Shown: positions 51,774 through 63,335, counted from the stretch's first letter. The stretch is 64,000 bases of DNA from Hymenobacter convexus (GCF_030580955.1 NZ_JAUQON010000007.1:124001-188000), one strand, 5' to 3'. Made by a program: numbers and translations. The notes: generated from the sequence alone by a model not told the origin.

Positions 51774-52279
51774 GCGGCGAGGAGTTTTTCGAGGCGAATA
51801 CGGGTGATTTTATCCTGCTCGCCGGCGGCAATCAGGATTTCATCTTCCGGTTTGTTAGGCAGGCGAGCTTGCAGCAGGGCCAGCATTTCGTCGGCTGTTT
51901 TGCCCGTGGCGCACACAATGAAGATGTAGCCGAATTTGCGCTCATAGTCTTCGTTCCCTGTCGCCAAGGCCTCCAAAGTGGCCTGGGAAGCCTGTTTAAC
52001 GGACGCTTGCTCACCTTCCGCCCATTGGCTGGTACTGGCAAATTTCTCGCGCAGCGCTTCTACACTGCCGCCGATTTTGGGGTGGTGCGTAAAGGCTTCG
52101 CGCCAGTCGGCTTCGGTTAGTTTATTCCACTGAGCAGTGGCTTCCTGCATTAAGGTTTCGGCGTTAGCAAATGGAAATAGCGCGGCCATATTTTCTACCC
52201 ACGCCGTGGAGCCGCAGCACTTTTGTAGGGCTTCGGCGAGGGCAGGCTTGGGCAGGTTATTGAGTTCAGAGAGGGTCAT
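51770..52279 (-). CDS. uraD: OHCU decarboxylase
   Basis: A 169-residue helical protein. FTHHPKIGG supplies the catalytic His (HP-x-IG), WAEGEQASVK the Glu-Gln pair, and RKFGYIFIVCATGKTADEML the C-terminal signature. It decarboxylates 2-oxo-4-hydroxy-4-carboxy-5-ureidoimidazoline to (S)-allantoin. It overlaps uraH downstream by 4 bases and the small upstream gene by 14 bases, so it is embedded in one operon. Confidence 0.95.
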   Translation of the reverse strand: MTLSELNNLPKPALAEALQKCCGSTAWVENMAALFPFANAETLMQEATAQWNKLTEADWREAFTHHPKIGGSVEALREKFASTSQWAEGEQASVKQASQATLEALATGNEDYERKFGYIFIVCATGKTADEMLALLQARLPNKPEDEILIAAGEQDKITRIRLEKLLAA

Positions 52280-52538
52280 TTATTCCATTGTAGTGTTTCA
52301 GCAATTCTTTTTTTGCCCTTTCCATCGTGCTGATAAATTCATTCAAGTTGACAGTGATATGGTCGGGCATGCCGTAATTGATTTTAGCGTCGTTGTAAAA
52401 GCTGACGTTAAACTCACCTTTCTCCGTATCAACGTGACATAAAGATAATTTCCCGTAGTACACTTCGGCATACAAATACTTGCCATCTGTTGCGCTTGAC
52501 AAGTCGAACCAAAACCCATCAGGAGGTCTATTTCCCAC
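52266..52538 (-). CDS. Small protein of unknown function inside the allantoin operon
   Basis: A 90-residue protein with a probable GTG start (52536-52538). No signal peptide or membrane segment. PDGFWFDLSSATDGKYLYAE, CHVDTEKGEFNVSFYND and ITVNLNEFISTMERAKKELL suggest a small beta-sheet with a C-terminal helix, similar in style to immunity or regulatory proteins, but I recognise no family. It lies between allE (11 bases) and uraD (14-base overlap) on the same strand and is more AT-rich than both. Probably co-transcribed; role unknown. Confidence 0.6.
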   Translation of the reverse strand: MGNRPPDGFWFDLSSATDGKYLYAEVYYGKLSLCHVDTEKGEFNVSFYNDAKINYGMPDHITVNLNEFISTMERAKKELLKHYNGINDPL

Positions 52539-52549
52539 ACCCTTTTAGT

Positions 52550-53296
52550 TTAAATCACCGTCGGGAAGCGGTTCACGTTCTTGTAGTAGATGTATACCGA
52601 CGGCTCCTGGCCCATGGCCGTGGCCCACTGCTGGCAGTAGGGTGCCATCCAGATGGAATCGCCTTTTTTGACGGGGTACCAGCACTGGTCGAGCATGTAG
52701 ATGGCTTGGCCTTCGAGGTACATCAGGCCGTGCTCCATGATGTGGGTTTCCACCATCGGCAGGTTGCCGCCCAGCCCGTAGGTGAAGATGTTGACGGCCA
52801 TGTCGAAGCCCGGCTCGTTGGGCAGCAACTCCTGGATGCGCAGGGCCTCGTCGTTCATGTATACCGGCGCTTTGCTGTAGTCGCGCGCGCCCCAGAAGAT
52901 GCCCGGCGTGGCGTGGCCCGCCAGCGACTCGTACACTTTGTGGAAGGTGAGCAACTGCGTGCCGGCTTCGGGCTGGCTGAAATCGTAGGCGTGGCCCACG
53001 GGCACGTACACGTACTCGCCCACTTTCAGGGCGCGGGTTTCGCCGTCCACCGTAGCCGTGCAGCCGCCCTGCACCACGTAGAAGAAAATCTGCGAGGCCT
53101 CGGTTTCGCCCTGCACGCGGCCGGCTTCGGTGAGGGTGATGAGCGTTTGGCAGAGGCGGGCACCCATCTGCTCGTTGATGATGACGTTGGTGGTACAGCC
53201 GGTCCAGCCGGGCACGTTGCTGTTGATGTAGCCATCGGGGGCAATGATGGCGTGGTTGCGCTTCACAACCGAGCGCGTTAGGGCGGACATTTCCAT
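52550..53296 (-). CDS. allE: (S)-ureidoglycine aminohydrolase (double cupin)
   Basis: A 248-residue two-cupin protein; MSALTRSVVKRNHAIIAPDG marks the start region (two Met choices, MEMSAL). The first cupin (FFYVVQGGCTATVDGE ... VGHAYDF) is structural. The second (METHIMEHGLMYLEGQAIYM ... APYCQQWATAMG) carries the Glu, two His and Gln that bind manganese in UGlyAH. It releases ammonia from (S)-ureidoglycine, giving (S)-ureidoglycolate, and protects stereochemistry after AllC. It begins 1 base after the allC stop, so the two are tightly coupled. Confidence 0.93.
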   Translation of the reverse strand: MEMSALTRSVVKRNHAIIAPDGYINSNVPGWTGCTTNVIINEQMGARLCQTLITLTEAGRVQGETEASQIFFYVVQGGCTATVDGETRALKVGEYVYVPVGHAYDFSQPEAGTQLLTFHKVYESLAGHATPGIFWGARDYSKAPVYMNDEALRIQELLPNEPGFDMAVNIFTYGLGGNLPMVETHIMEHGLMYLEGQAIYMLDQCWYPVKKGDSIWMAPYCQQWATAMGQEPSVYIYYKNVNRFPTVI

Positions 53297-53297
53297 A

Positions 53298-54551
<1,254 letters not shown>

Positions 54552-54555
54552 TCCG

Positions 54556-55893
54556 CTACCGGGTTAAAAATTCGCCGTGGTTGAGGCGGAGGAAATTCGG
54601 GCGCTGGAAAACCTGTTCGCCTTTGAGAAAAGTTAATTCCACCACGCCCGCCAATTCCTGGCAAATGTAAGGCGACACTTTGTGTTTATGCAGAATCAGT
54701 TCTTCGGTCACCTCAAAGGTCATTTCGGGGTCAAACACAATTAAATCGGCGTCGAAGCCGGGCGTAATCCGGCCTTTGCGCTGGCTTTGGCCGGCCAGTT
54801 TGGCGGGGTTGGTGCTTAGCCATTTCATGAGGTCGGACAGGCTGGCGCCGCGCTTTTGAGCTGCTGTCCAGAGCACGGGCAGGGCGAATTGCAGCGAGGC
54901 AATGCCGCCCCAGGCGGTAGTAAAATCGCCGCTGTCGAGCTGCTTCAAATCGGGCGGCGCGGGCGAGTGGTCAGTGGCTACGAAATCGATAATTCCGGCT
55001 TCCAAAGCGGCCCACAACTGGTCGTTGTTAGCCTTTTCGCGGATGGGCGGCGCGCATTTGAACTGCGTCTGGCCGTCGGCAATGTCCTCGGCGTTGAAAT
55101 AAAGGTAGTGCTGGCCGGTTTCCACGGTCAGCGGCAGCCCTTTGGCTTTGGCGGCGGCGATGGGCGCAATGGAATCGGCCGACGAAAGATGCACGATGTG
55201 CACACAGCACCCCGTTTCCTCGCACAGGCGAATCATCATGGCAATGGCATCATCTTCCCACTTTTTGGGACGCGACGCCAGGTAGTTAGGGTACGAGCGG
55301 TGGTCGTTCCGCTTCCACGCATCATCGTCTTCAGACAGCTCGCAATGCACCAGCAGCGGCAGCCGGTGCCGCGCCAGAATTAGCATCACCCGCCGCAAAT
55401 CGTCCTCCGTCGCGTTCGGAAAATCATCAATCCCGGAGTGCGTCAGAAACGCCTTGAAACCGAGCACCCCGGCCGCAATCAGTGGCTCAATCTCATCAGC
55501 ATTGCCTGGTACCACGCCACCCCAGAAACCCACGTTTGTATGCAGTTGACCCTGGGTGGCGGCGCGCTTGATTTCCAGATTGGCCACCGAGGTGGTGACG
55601 GGCGCCGAGTTCAGCGGCATATCCACCAGCGAGGTGAGGCCGCCGGCCAGCGCGGCGCGGGTGGCCGTGTCGAAGCCTTCCCAGTCGGTGCGGCCGGGCT
55701 CGTTGATGTGCACGTGCGGGTCGATGACGCCGGGCAAAATGGCGCGGGTGCCCACGTCGAGCAGCGTGGCGCCGGCCACGTCGGCATCGTGGGGCAATAG
55801 GGCACTGATGCGGCCGTTTTCAATAAGGATGGTGGCGGCGCGCTCGCCCTCGGGCGTGACGACGCGCTGGCTGCGCAAAGCGAGAGTTGGCAT
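54556..55893 (-). CDS. allB: Allantoinase
   Basis: A 445-residue amidohydrolase. VIDPHVHINEPGRTDWEGFD gives the HxH metal motif; GFKAFLTHSG the carbamylated Lys; LVHCELS and VHIVHLSS two further His; FVATDHSPAPP the catalytic Asp. LPLTVETGQHYLYF is allantoinase-like. It opens the hydantoin ring of allantoin to allantoate. It heads the leftward operon allB-allC-allE-(unknown)-uraD-uraH-DUF6986 and is divergent from puuD across a type B repeat. Confidence 0.94.
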   Translation of the reverse strand: MPTLALRSQRVVTPEGERAATILIENGRISALLPHDADVAGATLLDVGTRAILPGVIDPHVHINEPGRTDWEGFDTATRAALAGGLTSLVDMPLNSAPVTTSVANLEIKRAATQGQLHTNVGFWGGVVPGNADEIEPLIAAGVLGFKAFLTHSGIDDFPNATEDDLRRVMLILARHRLPLLVHCELSEDDDAWKRNDHRSYPNYLASRPKKWEDDAIAMMIRLCEETGCCVHIVHLSSADSIAPIAAAKAKGLPLTVETGQHYLYFNAEDIADGQTQFKCAPPIREKANNDQLWAALEAGIIDFVATDHSPAPPDLKQLDSGDFTTAWGGIASLQFALPVLWTAAQKRGASLSDLMKWLSTNPAKLAGQSQRKGRITPGFDADLIVFDPEMTFEVTEELILHKHKVSPYICQELAGVVELTFLKGEQVFQRPNFLRLNHGEFLTR

Positions 55894-55972
55894 GGGTAGG
55901 GAATTTGGCGCTAAATTGGGGGCTTTTTCCCGGTTTAATTATTTAGCGGGAGAGGAATTCAAACCAAGAAAG

Positions 55973-56070
55973 AACGTCATGCAGAGCGCAGCGAAGCATC
56001 TTGCCCGCCGCAAGTAATTAATACTGTTACAACGAAGCGGTAAAGATGCTTCGCTGCGCTCTGCATGACA
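55973..56070. repeat. REPIN-like inverted repeat, type B variant (copy 6)
   Basis: GAACGTCATGCAGAGCGCAG on the left and CTGCGCTCTGCATGAC on the right. The inner hairpin is ATGC/GCAT with CAGAG in place of CTGAG, changed in both arms. It occupies the divergent gap between allB and puuD. Confidence 0.86.
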
Positions 56071-56109
56071 CGCTAAGTCCTTCCCACTGACACGCCGCCC
56101 TGCCCTTCC

Positions 56110-57531
56110 ATGCTCCAATACGTTACCCTGTTTGCCCTGATTCTCACCTTTCTGCTGCTGCTGGGCGTCATCTTCGCCTTGCAGCGGGTGGCCAAAACGC
56201 GGCCCGGCGGCGGGGCCGTGGGCGACGGTAGCTTCACCCTCGAAGGCTATTCCTACGCGCTGATTCTGCTGGCCGTCATCGCGGCGGTGGGCATTGCCTA
56301 CGTGCTGGCGCGCGACTCGCCGTGGTCGGGCCACATCATGGAATGGCTCAACATCGTGGTGCGCCTGATGCACATCACCTTCGGCATCGCCTGGATTGGC
56401 GCCTCGTTTTACTTTGTATTCCTCGAAAACGCCCTCAACCGCACCGACAACGTGCGCGACGAACTGGCCGGCAACCTCTGGGCCGTGCACGGCGGCGGCT
56501 TCTACTACCTCGAAAAGTATAAGACGGCCCCCAAAGTCATTCCCAAAAGCCTGCACTGGTTTAAGTACGAGGCCTATTTCACCTGGCTGTCGGGGTTTAG
56601 CCTGCTGTTCGTGGTGTACTATTTCAACGCCAGCTCCATGCTGATTGACCCGCGGGTGCTGGACATTTCGCCGCTGGCGGGCGTGGGCATCGGCGTGGGC
56701 TCGTTTGTGGCGGCGTGGCTGCTGTACGACGGGCTGTGCCGCACCGATTTCGTGCGCAGCCCGTGGTTCAAGGTGGTGGGTTTCATCCTGGCCACGGGAT
56801 TTGCGTTTTTCTACGCGCAGGTGTTCAGCGCGCGGGCGGCCTACATCCACTTCGGGGCCATGCTGGGCACGCTCATGGTGGGCAACGTGTTTTTCACCAT
56901 CATCCCGGCTCAAAAAGCCATGGTGAAGGCCGCCACCGAAGGCACTCCCCTCGACCCGCAGCTGGGCAAAAACGCCCTGGCCCGCTCGCTGCACAACAAC
57001 TACTTTACGCTGCCGGTGCTGTTTGTGATGGTCAGCAACCACTTTCCCAGCACCTTTGGGCACGCCTACCCGTGGGCCATTCTGGCGGCCATCACGCTGG
57101 GCACCGCCGGCGTGAAGCACTGGCTGAATCTGCGCGAGAAGCACCAGACCGACACCGCCGTATGGGTGCTGCCCGCTGCCGTGGGCGTGCTGCTGGCCGT
57201 GGTATTCGTGACGGCCCCACCCGCCCAATCGGGCGGCTCGGCCGGTACGGCTTCGGCCTGCACTCAGCAGGTGCCCATGAGCCAGGTGAACATGATTGTG
57301 CAGAAGCGCTGCATCCAGTGCCACTCCGCCCACCCCACCGACGACGTTTTCAAGTCGCCGCCCAACGGCGTGGTATATGACACGCCGGAGGACATCATTC
57401 GTCTGAAAGACAAAATCATGCAGCGCGTGGTGGTGACAAAAACGATGCCCCAGAACAACAAAACCCAGATTACCCAGGAGGAGCGTGACCTCATTGCGTG
57501 CTGGATTAACCAGGGAGCGCAGAATAAGTAG
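56110..57531 (+). CDS. puuD: Membrane-bound urate oxidase with cytochrome c domain (PuuD type)
   Basis: A 473-residue protein. The first 380 residues have eight or nine membrane helices with conserved His-containing segments (WLNIVVRLMHITFGIAWIGA, GAMLGTLMVGNVFFTIIPAQ, NYFTLPVLFVMVSNHF). The last 90 residues are a periplasmic cytochrome c (QKRCIQCHSAHPTDD, with a later Met in KTMPQNN). This layout is that of PuuD, which oxidises urate to 5-hydroxyisourate and passes electrons to the respiratory chain without making hydrogen peroxide. It explains the absence of a soluble uricase here. It is followed by xdhC on the same strand, with a type B repeat between. Confidence 0.92.
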   Translation: MLQYVTLFALILTFLLLLGVIFALQRVAKTRPGGGAVGDGSFTLEGYSYALILLAVIAAVGIAYVLARDSPWSGHIMEWLNIVVRLMHITFGIAWIGASFYFVFLENALNRTDNVRDELAGNLWAVHGGGFYYLEKYKTAPKVIPKSLHWFKYEAYFTWLSGFSLLFVVYYFNASSMLIDPRVLDISPLAGVGIGVGSFVAAWLLYDGLCRTDFVRSPWFKVVGFILATGFAFFYAQVFSARAAYIHFGAMLGTLMVGNVFFTIIPAQKAMVKAATEGTPLDPQLGKNALARSLHNNYFTLPVLFVMVSNHFPSTFGHAYPWAILAAITLGTAGVKHWLNLREKHQTDTAVWVLPAAVGVLLAVVFVTAPPAQSGGSAGTASACTQQVPMSQVNMIVQKRCIQCHSAHPTDDVFKSPPNGVVYDTPEDIIRLKDKIMQRVVVTKTMPQNNKTQITQEERDLIACWINQGAQNK

Positions 57532-57550
57532 CCGATGCCAACAACCGTTT

Positions 57551-57647
57551 GAACGTCATGCAGAGCGCAGTCGAAGCATCTCTACAGGGTAAGTAATTTA
57601 TTTACTATTGCACGCGAGATGCTTCGACTGCGCTCCGCATGACGTTA
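57551..57647. repeat. REPIN-like inverted repeat, type B variant (copy 7)
   Basis: GAACGTCATGCAGAGCGCAG at left, CTGCGCTCCGCATGACGTT at right. The inner pairing again uses ATGC/GCAT. One arm has CAGAGC and the other GCTCCG, a single mismatch. Located between puuD and xdhC. Confidence 0.84.
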
Positions 57648-57666
57648 TTTTTCAACCCCTTACCTC

Positions 57667-58659
57667 ATGCCCTCCTTTCCCCGCGACCTCCCCGTTTGGA
57701 CCCTGGCGGCGGCCAGCCTGCGGGCCGGCACGCCGGTGGCGCTGCTGTGCGTGGTGCGCAGCGCGGGCAGCAGCCCCGGCCGCCAGGGCTTCAAAATGGC
57801 CGTGACAGCCGACACCGTGGCCGGTTCCATCGGCGGGGGCATCATGGAGCACAAGTGGGTGGAGCTGGCCCGCCAGCGCCTGCGCGACCCAGCGCCTGAG
57901 CCGCTGCTGCGCCCCCAGATTCACCGGCGGGAGGCGCCGGTCGACCGCTCCGGCATGATGTGCTCGGGCGAGCAGGAAGTGCTGCTGTGGCCCCTCGCGG
58001 CGGCCGACTTGCCCACGGTGGAGGCCATTGAAAGCGCCTTGCTAATAAATTCGGGCGGCTACCTGGCGTTTAGCCCGGCGGCTGGCCTGCTTATGACGGC
58101 AGCAGCTGAAGTAGCTTTTGAATCTTCAAAAACACTATTTTACGAGTACCAGCCTGGCCCGGTGTGGCACTACCGCGAAAGGCTGGGCTTCCGCGACAAG
58201 CTAACTATCGTGGGGGGCGGGCACGTGAGCTTGGCCTTGTCGAATGTGGCGGCGGCACTGGATTTTGAGCTCACCGTGCTCGACGACCGCGCTGACCTGC
58301 CCACGTTCGAAAGCAACCACGCCGCCCACCACAGGCACGTTATCGACTATGAAAACGTGGCCGCCGCCGTGCCAGCCGGCCCGCACCGCTACGTGGTGGT
58401 GATGACCGTGGGCTACCGCAGCGATGCCGTGGTGCTGCGCCACTTGCTCAGCCGGCCCTACCGCTACCTGGGCGTGATGGGCAGCGTGGCCAAAGTAGCC
58501 GAGTTGCGGCGGGGGCTGCGGGAAGACGGTTTTTCCGCCGACGAAATCGCGCGCCTGCGTGGCCCCATCGGCTTGCCCATTCAGAGCCAGACGCCGGAGG
58601 AAATTGCCATCAGCATTGCCGCAGAACTGATACAGGTGCGGCGGAGCAATGAGTCGTGA
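57667..58659 (+). CDS. xdhC: Xanthine dehydrogenase accessory protein XdhC
   Basis: A 330-residue protein of the XdhC/CoxI family. The N-terminal domain has VVRSAGSSPGRQGFKMAVTA and GSIGGGIMEHKWVELA; the conserved Cys is in SGMMCSGEQEV. The C-terminal Rossmann domain begins KLTIVGGGHVSLALSNVAAA and runs on to VMTVGYRSDAVVLRHLLSRP. XdhC binds molybdenum cofactor, supports its sulfuration and inserts it into XdhB. Its place beside puuD rather than beside xdhAB shows the purine cluster is one functional unit in three transcripts. Confidence 0.93.
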   Translation: MPSFPRDLPVWTLAAASLRAGTPVALLCVVRSAGSSPGRQGFKMAVTADTVAGSIGGGIMEHKWVELARQRLRDPAPEPLLRPQIHRREAPVDRSGMMCSGEQEVLLWPLAAADLPTVEAIESALLINSGGYLAFSPAAGLLMTAAAEVAFESSKTLFYEYQPGPVWHYRERLGFRDKLTIVGGGHVSLALSNVAAALDFELTVLDDRADLPTFESNHAAHHRHVIDYENVAAAVPAGPHRYVVVMTVGYRSDAVVLRHLLSRPYRYLGVMGSVAKVAELRRGLREDGFSADEIARLRGPIGLPIQSQTPEEIAISIAAELIQVRRSNES

Positions 58660-58777
58660 GCAAAAAGAACGTCATGCTGAGCGTAGTCGAAGCATCTCTA
58701 CCGTAATAATCCTGTCGATTGGATTGCTACGGCGCTAGAGATGCTTCGACTACGCTCAGCATGACGTGCTTTTTGCT
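58659..58777. repeat. REPIN-like inverted repeat, type B (copy 8), extended arms
   Basis: Arms start AGCAAAAAGAACGTCATGCT and match the far end to ...TTTTTGCT with one mismatch, an unusually long pairing. The inner part reads GCGTAGTCGAAGC / GCTTCGACTACGC, so the CGCAG-to-CGTAG change is compensated in the other arm. Located right after xdhC. Confidence 0.86.
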
Positions 58778-58813
58778 TTGTTCAGCTAGGGGTGCCTTGC
58801 AACCAAGACGTCC

Positions 58814-59428
58814 CTACCGTTCCGCGTCGCTGGCGCCGGTGGGGTTCACGTTGCCGTTGGCGAATTCTTCGGTGAAGACGCGGTAGCGGTCGAGGATGGA
58901 GCGGACGGAGCGCTTGAGCACGATTTCGCCCATGGGGCCTTCGGGCACGGTCACGCCCGAAGCGTAGCCGTTCCACACGGCGCGGTTGGTTTTCACGTCG
59001 ATGAGGGTGACGAGGAGCGTGCCCTCGGCCAGCAGCAGGCGCACGGGCTGGTAGCCCTGGCGGTCTTCCTTGGGCGTATCGTCGTTTTCCTCGATGTTGC
59101 GCTTAATCCACTGGCTGAGGTCTTCCTGCTGGAAGCCGTGGAAGTTCATGTCGCCCTCGTACACGCGGAAATTCACCAGCATGTCGGGGCGGCGGGTGGC
59201 TTTGCGGTAGCCCTGGGCCAGGAAGCGCTGCTGGATGGCCTCGCGCAGCGTCTGGCCCAGGCGGCTGCTGTCGGAGGTGAGGCCGGTGCCGGTCACGAAA
59301 TCGTAGGTGCGGTAGTGGCGGAAATTGCCGCGGTAGCTGTAGTCCGAATCCACGCGGGCTTCGCGGGTGGTCATGCAGCCCGTGAAGCCCAGGGCGGCCA
59401 GCAACAGTAGCGTAATCGTAGGTTTCAT
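58814..59428 (-). CDS. DUF4136 family lipoprotein
   Basis: A 204-residue protein from MKPTITLLLLAALGFTGCMT, whose lipobox FTGC gives a lipid-anchored product; an 11-codon extension is open but not needed. The mature region fits DUF4136: RVDSDYSYRGNFRHYRTYDF at the start, LREAIQQRFLAQGYRKATRR in the middle, and RPDMLVNFRVYEG, then DVKTNRAVWNGYASG near the end. The family is found in envelope lipoproteins of unknown role in many Gram-negatives. Stand-alone gene. Confidence 0.85.
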   Translation of the reverse strand: MKPTITLLLLAALGFTGCMTTREARVDSDYSYRGNFRHYRTYDFVTGTGLTSDSSRLGQTLREAIQQRFLAQGYRKATRRPDMLVNFRVYEGDMNFHGFQQEDLSQWIKRNIEENDDTPKEDRQGYQPVRLLLAEGTLLVTLIDVKTNRAVWNGYASGVTVPEGPMGEIVLKRSVRSILDRYRVFTEEFANGNVNPTGASDAER

Positions 59429-59608
59429 ATGGAAAACGATAATCGGGTTAAGGACTACCAATATACGAAACCTAAGGCACTTAGCGGCTTGAAGAAGGGT
59501 GATAAAATTATGATTTTTTCAATGAATCGGCCCCATTTCAATCGTAGCCGCATTTAGGACCTGTCGGTAGACTTGGGATGGGCCTGGCATCCTCCCCCGC
59601 CAGCCCGC

Positions 59609-59883
59609 GTTGAAGCGCCTTCCGTTGAAACCGACAACCGCGGCCTGGATTTGAATCAATACAAATCCCCTTCCTTGCGGCATTAGCTATTGATGTCGCA
59701 AAAACCGGTTGGTGGAGTGGTACCAGTTGAGCGAGCACGGCGTGTGGAGCTACACGGCCCTGCCGAGCCATCGATGCCGTCTTTATTCCCGAGCTGAATT
59801 TGACGATGACGCTGGTGCAGATTTATGAGGAAGCAGGCCTGGCGCCGATGACGGCGGGCTTTGCGGCGAAAGAGGCGGAATAA
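59609..59883 (+). pseudogene. Decayed Uma2-family (DUF820) nuclease gene
   Basis: Translated in pieces the plus strand gives VEAPSVETDNRGLDLNQYKS then PSLRH-stop-LLMSQKP (59609-59705), a shifted frame RLVEWYQLSEHGVWSYTALP (59706-59765), and another shift AIDAVFIPELNLTMTLVQIY followed by EEAGLAP (from about 59768). This is the C-terminal half of Uma2 proteins, which normally read VEVLSPST..DRG..Y..IPSLRHYLLVSQ..VE.Y. The Tyr codon after RH has become TAG, and two frameshifts are present. The N-terminal half is missing. Intact Uma2 genes are PD-(D/E)xK nucleases of unclear role. Between 59429 and 59608 nothing else is seen. Confidence 0.75.
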
Positions 59884-59898
59884 TTAGCCAATCAAAAC

Positions 59899-60006
59899 GC
59901 CTGTCATCCTGAGCGCAGCGAAGGACCTTATCACGGCTTTATCGTCCGATTTACTGCAAACTGTTCGAGCGTAATAAGGTCCTTCGCTGCGCTCAGGATG
60001 ACAGGC
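59899..60006. repeat. REPIN-like inverted repeat, type A (copy 3)
   Basis: GCCTGTCATCCTGAGCGCAG at left, its reverse complement ending GGATGACAGGC at right. The arms continue into AAGGACCTTATCACG / GTAATAAGGTCCTT with small differences. Located between the Uma2 remnant and the ABC transporter stop. Confidence 0.88.
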
Positions 60007-60022
60007 TTTCACCGGCCCGCTC

Positions 60023-61906
<1,884 letters not shown>

Positions 61907-62084
61907 GGCCCGGGCGTGGGCAAGGTTGGGGCCGGGTTTGGGGGGCGGCCGTTTTGGCAGGGGACGTGGGCCGACTCATATAAACATTGTAGCTACTAAC
62001 AATACTTCATAACATTGTACACTCACGCAAGATGCAGTTAGCATCGCACATGGTGATTGTAGTTCGCTTTATAAGCCACAAAAA

Positions 62085-63335
62085 ATGCCGATTCCTGCCA
62101 AACACTTAGTTCAGCATCAAAACAATCTAGTTACTGTCGACCTTGACGCGAAGCTTACACATGCATTAGCACTGATGATTGAACATGATTTCAGTCAATT
62201 GCCAGTTGTAGATGATGCTTTTAAGCCGCAAGGAATTGTCACGACTGATGGGATTACGCGCGCGTTGCTCACACTTGGCACGAATGTCAAAGAAATCAGA
62301 GTAAAAGACGTTTTTACCAAACCTCCTATTTTCCACGCTGATGAAGATTTACTTTATCTGTTAGATTATTTACTCAAAGCATCTGCGGTATTTATAGTCG
62401 ACACAGAAGGCAAACTTATTGGCATCATAACTGACTACGATACAACACAGTATTTTAGGCAACGCGCAGAAGACATCGTACTTGTTGAAGATATTGAGAG
62501 CACATTGAAGTCGCACATACGGGCAGTGCATAATGCGCAAACGGAAGACAGTGAAGAATTACTTACTGGTATTGCCAGTTTGAATACTACACTTGACGAA
62601 ACCAGAAAAAAAAGCTATGCAGCTTTAAATGAATTTAGCAAAAAGAAGGCTATAGAATTAAGTACAGAAGAGGCAGATGAAATTATTAATAAATTCTTTC
62701 CAATAACCGGTAAATCGCGCACTTTTGACAGCCTAACATTATCGGAATATATACAGTTTGCCCACAAAGTTTGGCCTAAGCTCAATCCAACGTTCAGCCT
62801 ACCTAAGAATGCATGGTCAGAAATGATGGATGCTGTCAGGGAGATACGCAATAAACTAGTTCATTTTCGAGGCGATATATCTCCAGTAGAACGAACAAAG
62901 CTTCGTTATTGTGCAGAATGGTACAAGGCCCACCAACCTGTTCAACAAGAGGTAAAGTCTGATGATAATAATCCGGATGTTACACCTTCCGAAACAGACT
63001 CGGCTCTAAATATTGAGCAGAGACTTATTGTTCCACCAGGCGAAAATGATATTTCCAAACATGGTTATGGATTTATCGCAACCAGATTAAATGCGGTTAA
63101 TAAAGAACTGGCGACACCTAGAGAAGTGTACAGTATTTCTTTTGCTTCGCTAGAGAAAATGCTAAGCATGAAATTGCCAACAGCTGCTTACGAACATATA
63201 GCTTGGTGGACAGAAAATAAAATAAGGGCTAGGTTATGGGCTCGACGCGGTTGGATAGTTACAGCTGTAAATCTGGCTGGGTCGACGCCATTTGTCACAT
63301 TTAGAAAGTTACATACACCTTCTACTCCCGCTTAG
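62085..63335 (+). CDS. CBS-CBS-HEPN-DUF7662-like multidomain protein
   Basis: A 416-residue cytosolic protein in a strongly AT-rich gene, unlike its neighbours. Residues 5-65 and 72-130 are a CBS pair (DFSQLPVVDDAFKPQGIVTT; ASAVFIVDTEGKLIGIITDY), which usually binds adenosine nucleotides. A helical linker follows (135-200). Residues 215-285 look like a Swt1-type HEPN domain: WPKLNPTFSLPKNAWSEMMD, then RNKLVH (255-260), the R-x4-H motif of HEPN ribonucleases. The C-terminal 75 residues (VYSISFASLEKMLSMKLPTA, WWTENK, ARRGWIVTAVNL, FVTFRK) resemble the small domain I recall as DUF7662. The order suggests a nucleotide sensor controlling an RNA-cleaving effector. Not a known system to me; function is inferred. 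Confidence 0.65.
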   Translation: MPIPAKHLVQHQNNLVTVDLDAKLTHALALMIEHDFSQLPVVDDAFKPQGIVTTDGITRALLTLGTNVKEIRVKDVFTKPPIFHADEDLLYLLDYLLKASAVFIVDTEGKLIGIITDYDTTQYFRQRAEDIVLVEDIESTLKSHIRAVHNAQTEDSEELLTGIASLNTTLDETRKKSYAALNEFSKKKAIELSTEEADEIINKFFPITGKSRTFDSLTLSEYIQFAHKVWPKLNPTFSLPKNAWSEMMDAVREIRNKLVHFRGDISPVERTKLRYCAEWYKAHQPVQQEVKSDDNNPDVTPSETDSALNIEQRLIVPPGENDISKHGYGFIATRLNAVNKELATPREVYSISFASLEKMLSMKLPTAAYEHIAWWTENKIRARLWARRGWIVTAVNLAGSTPFVTFRKLHTPSTPA

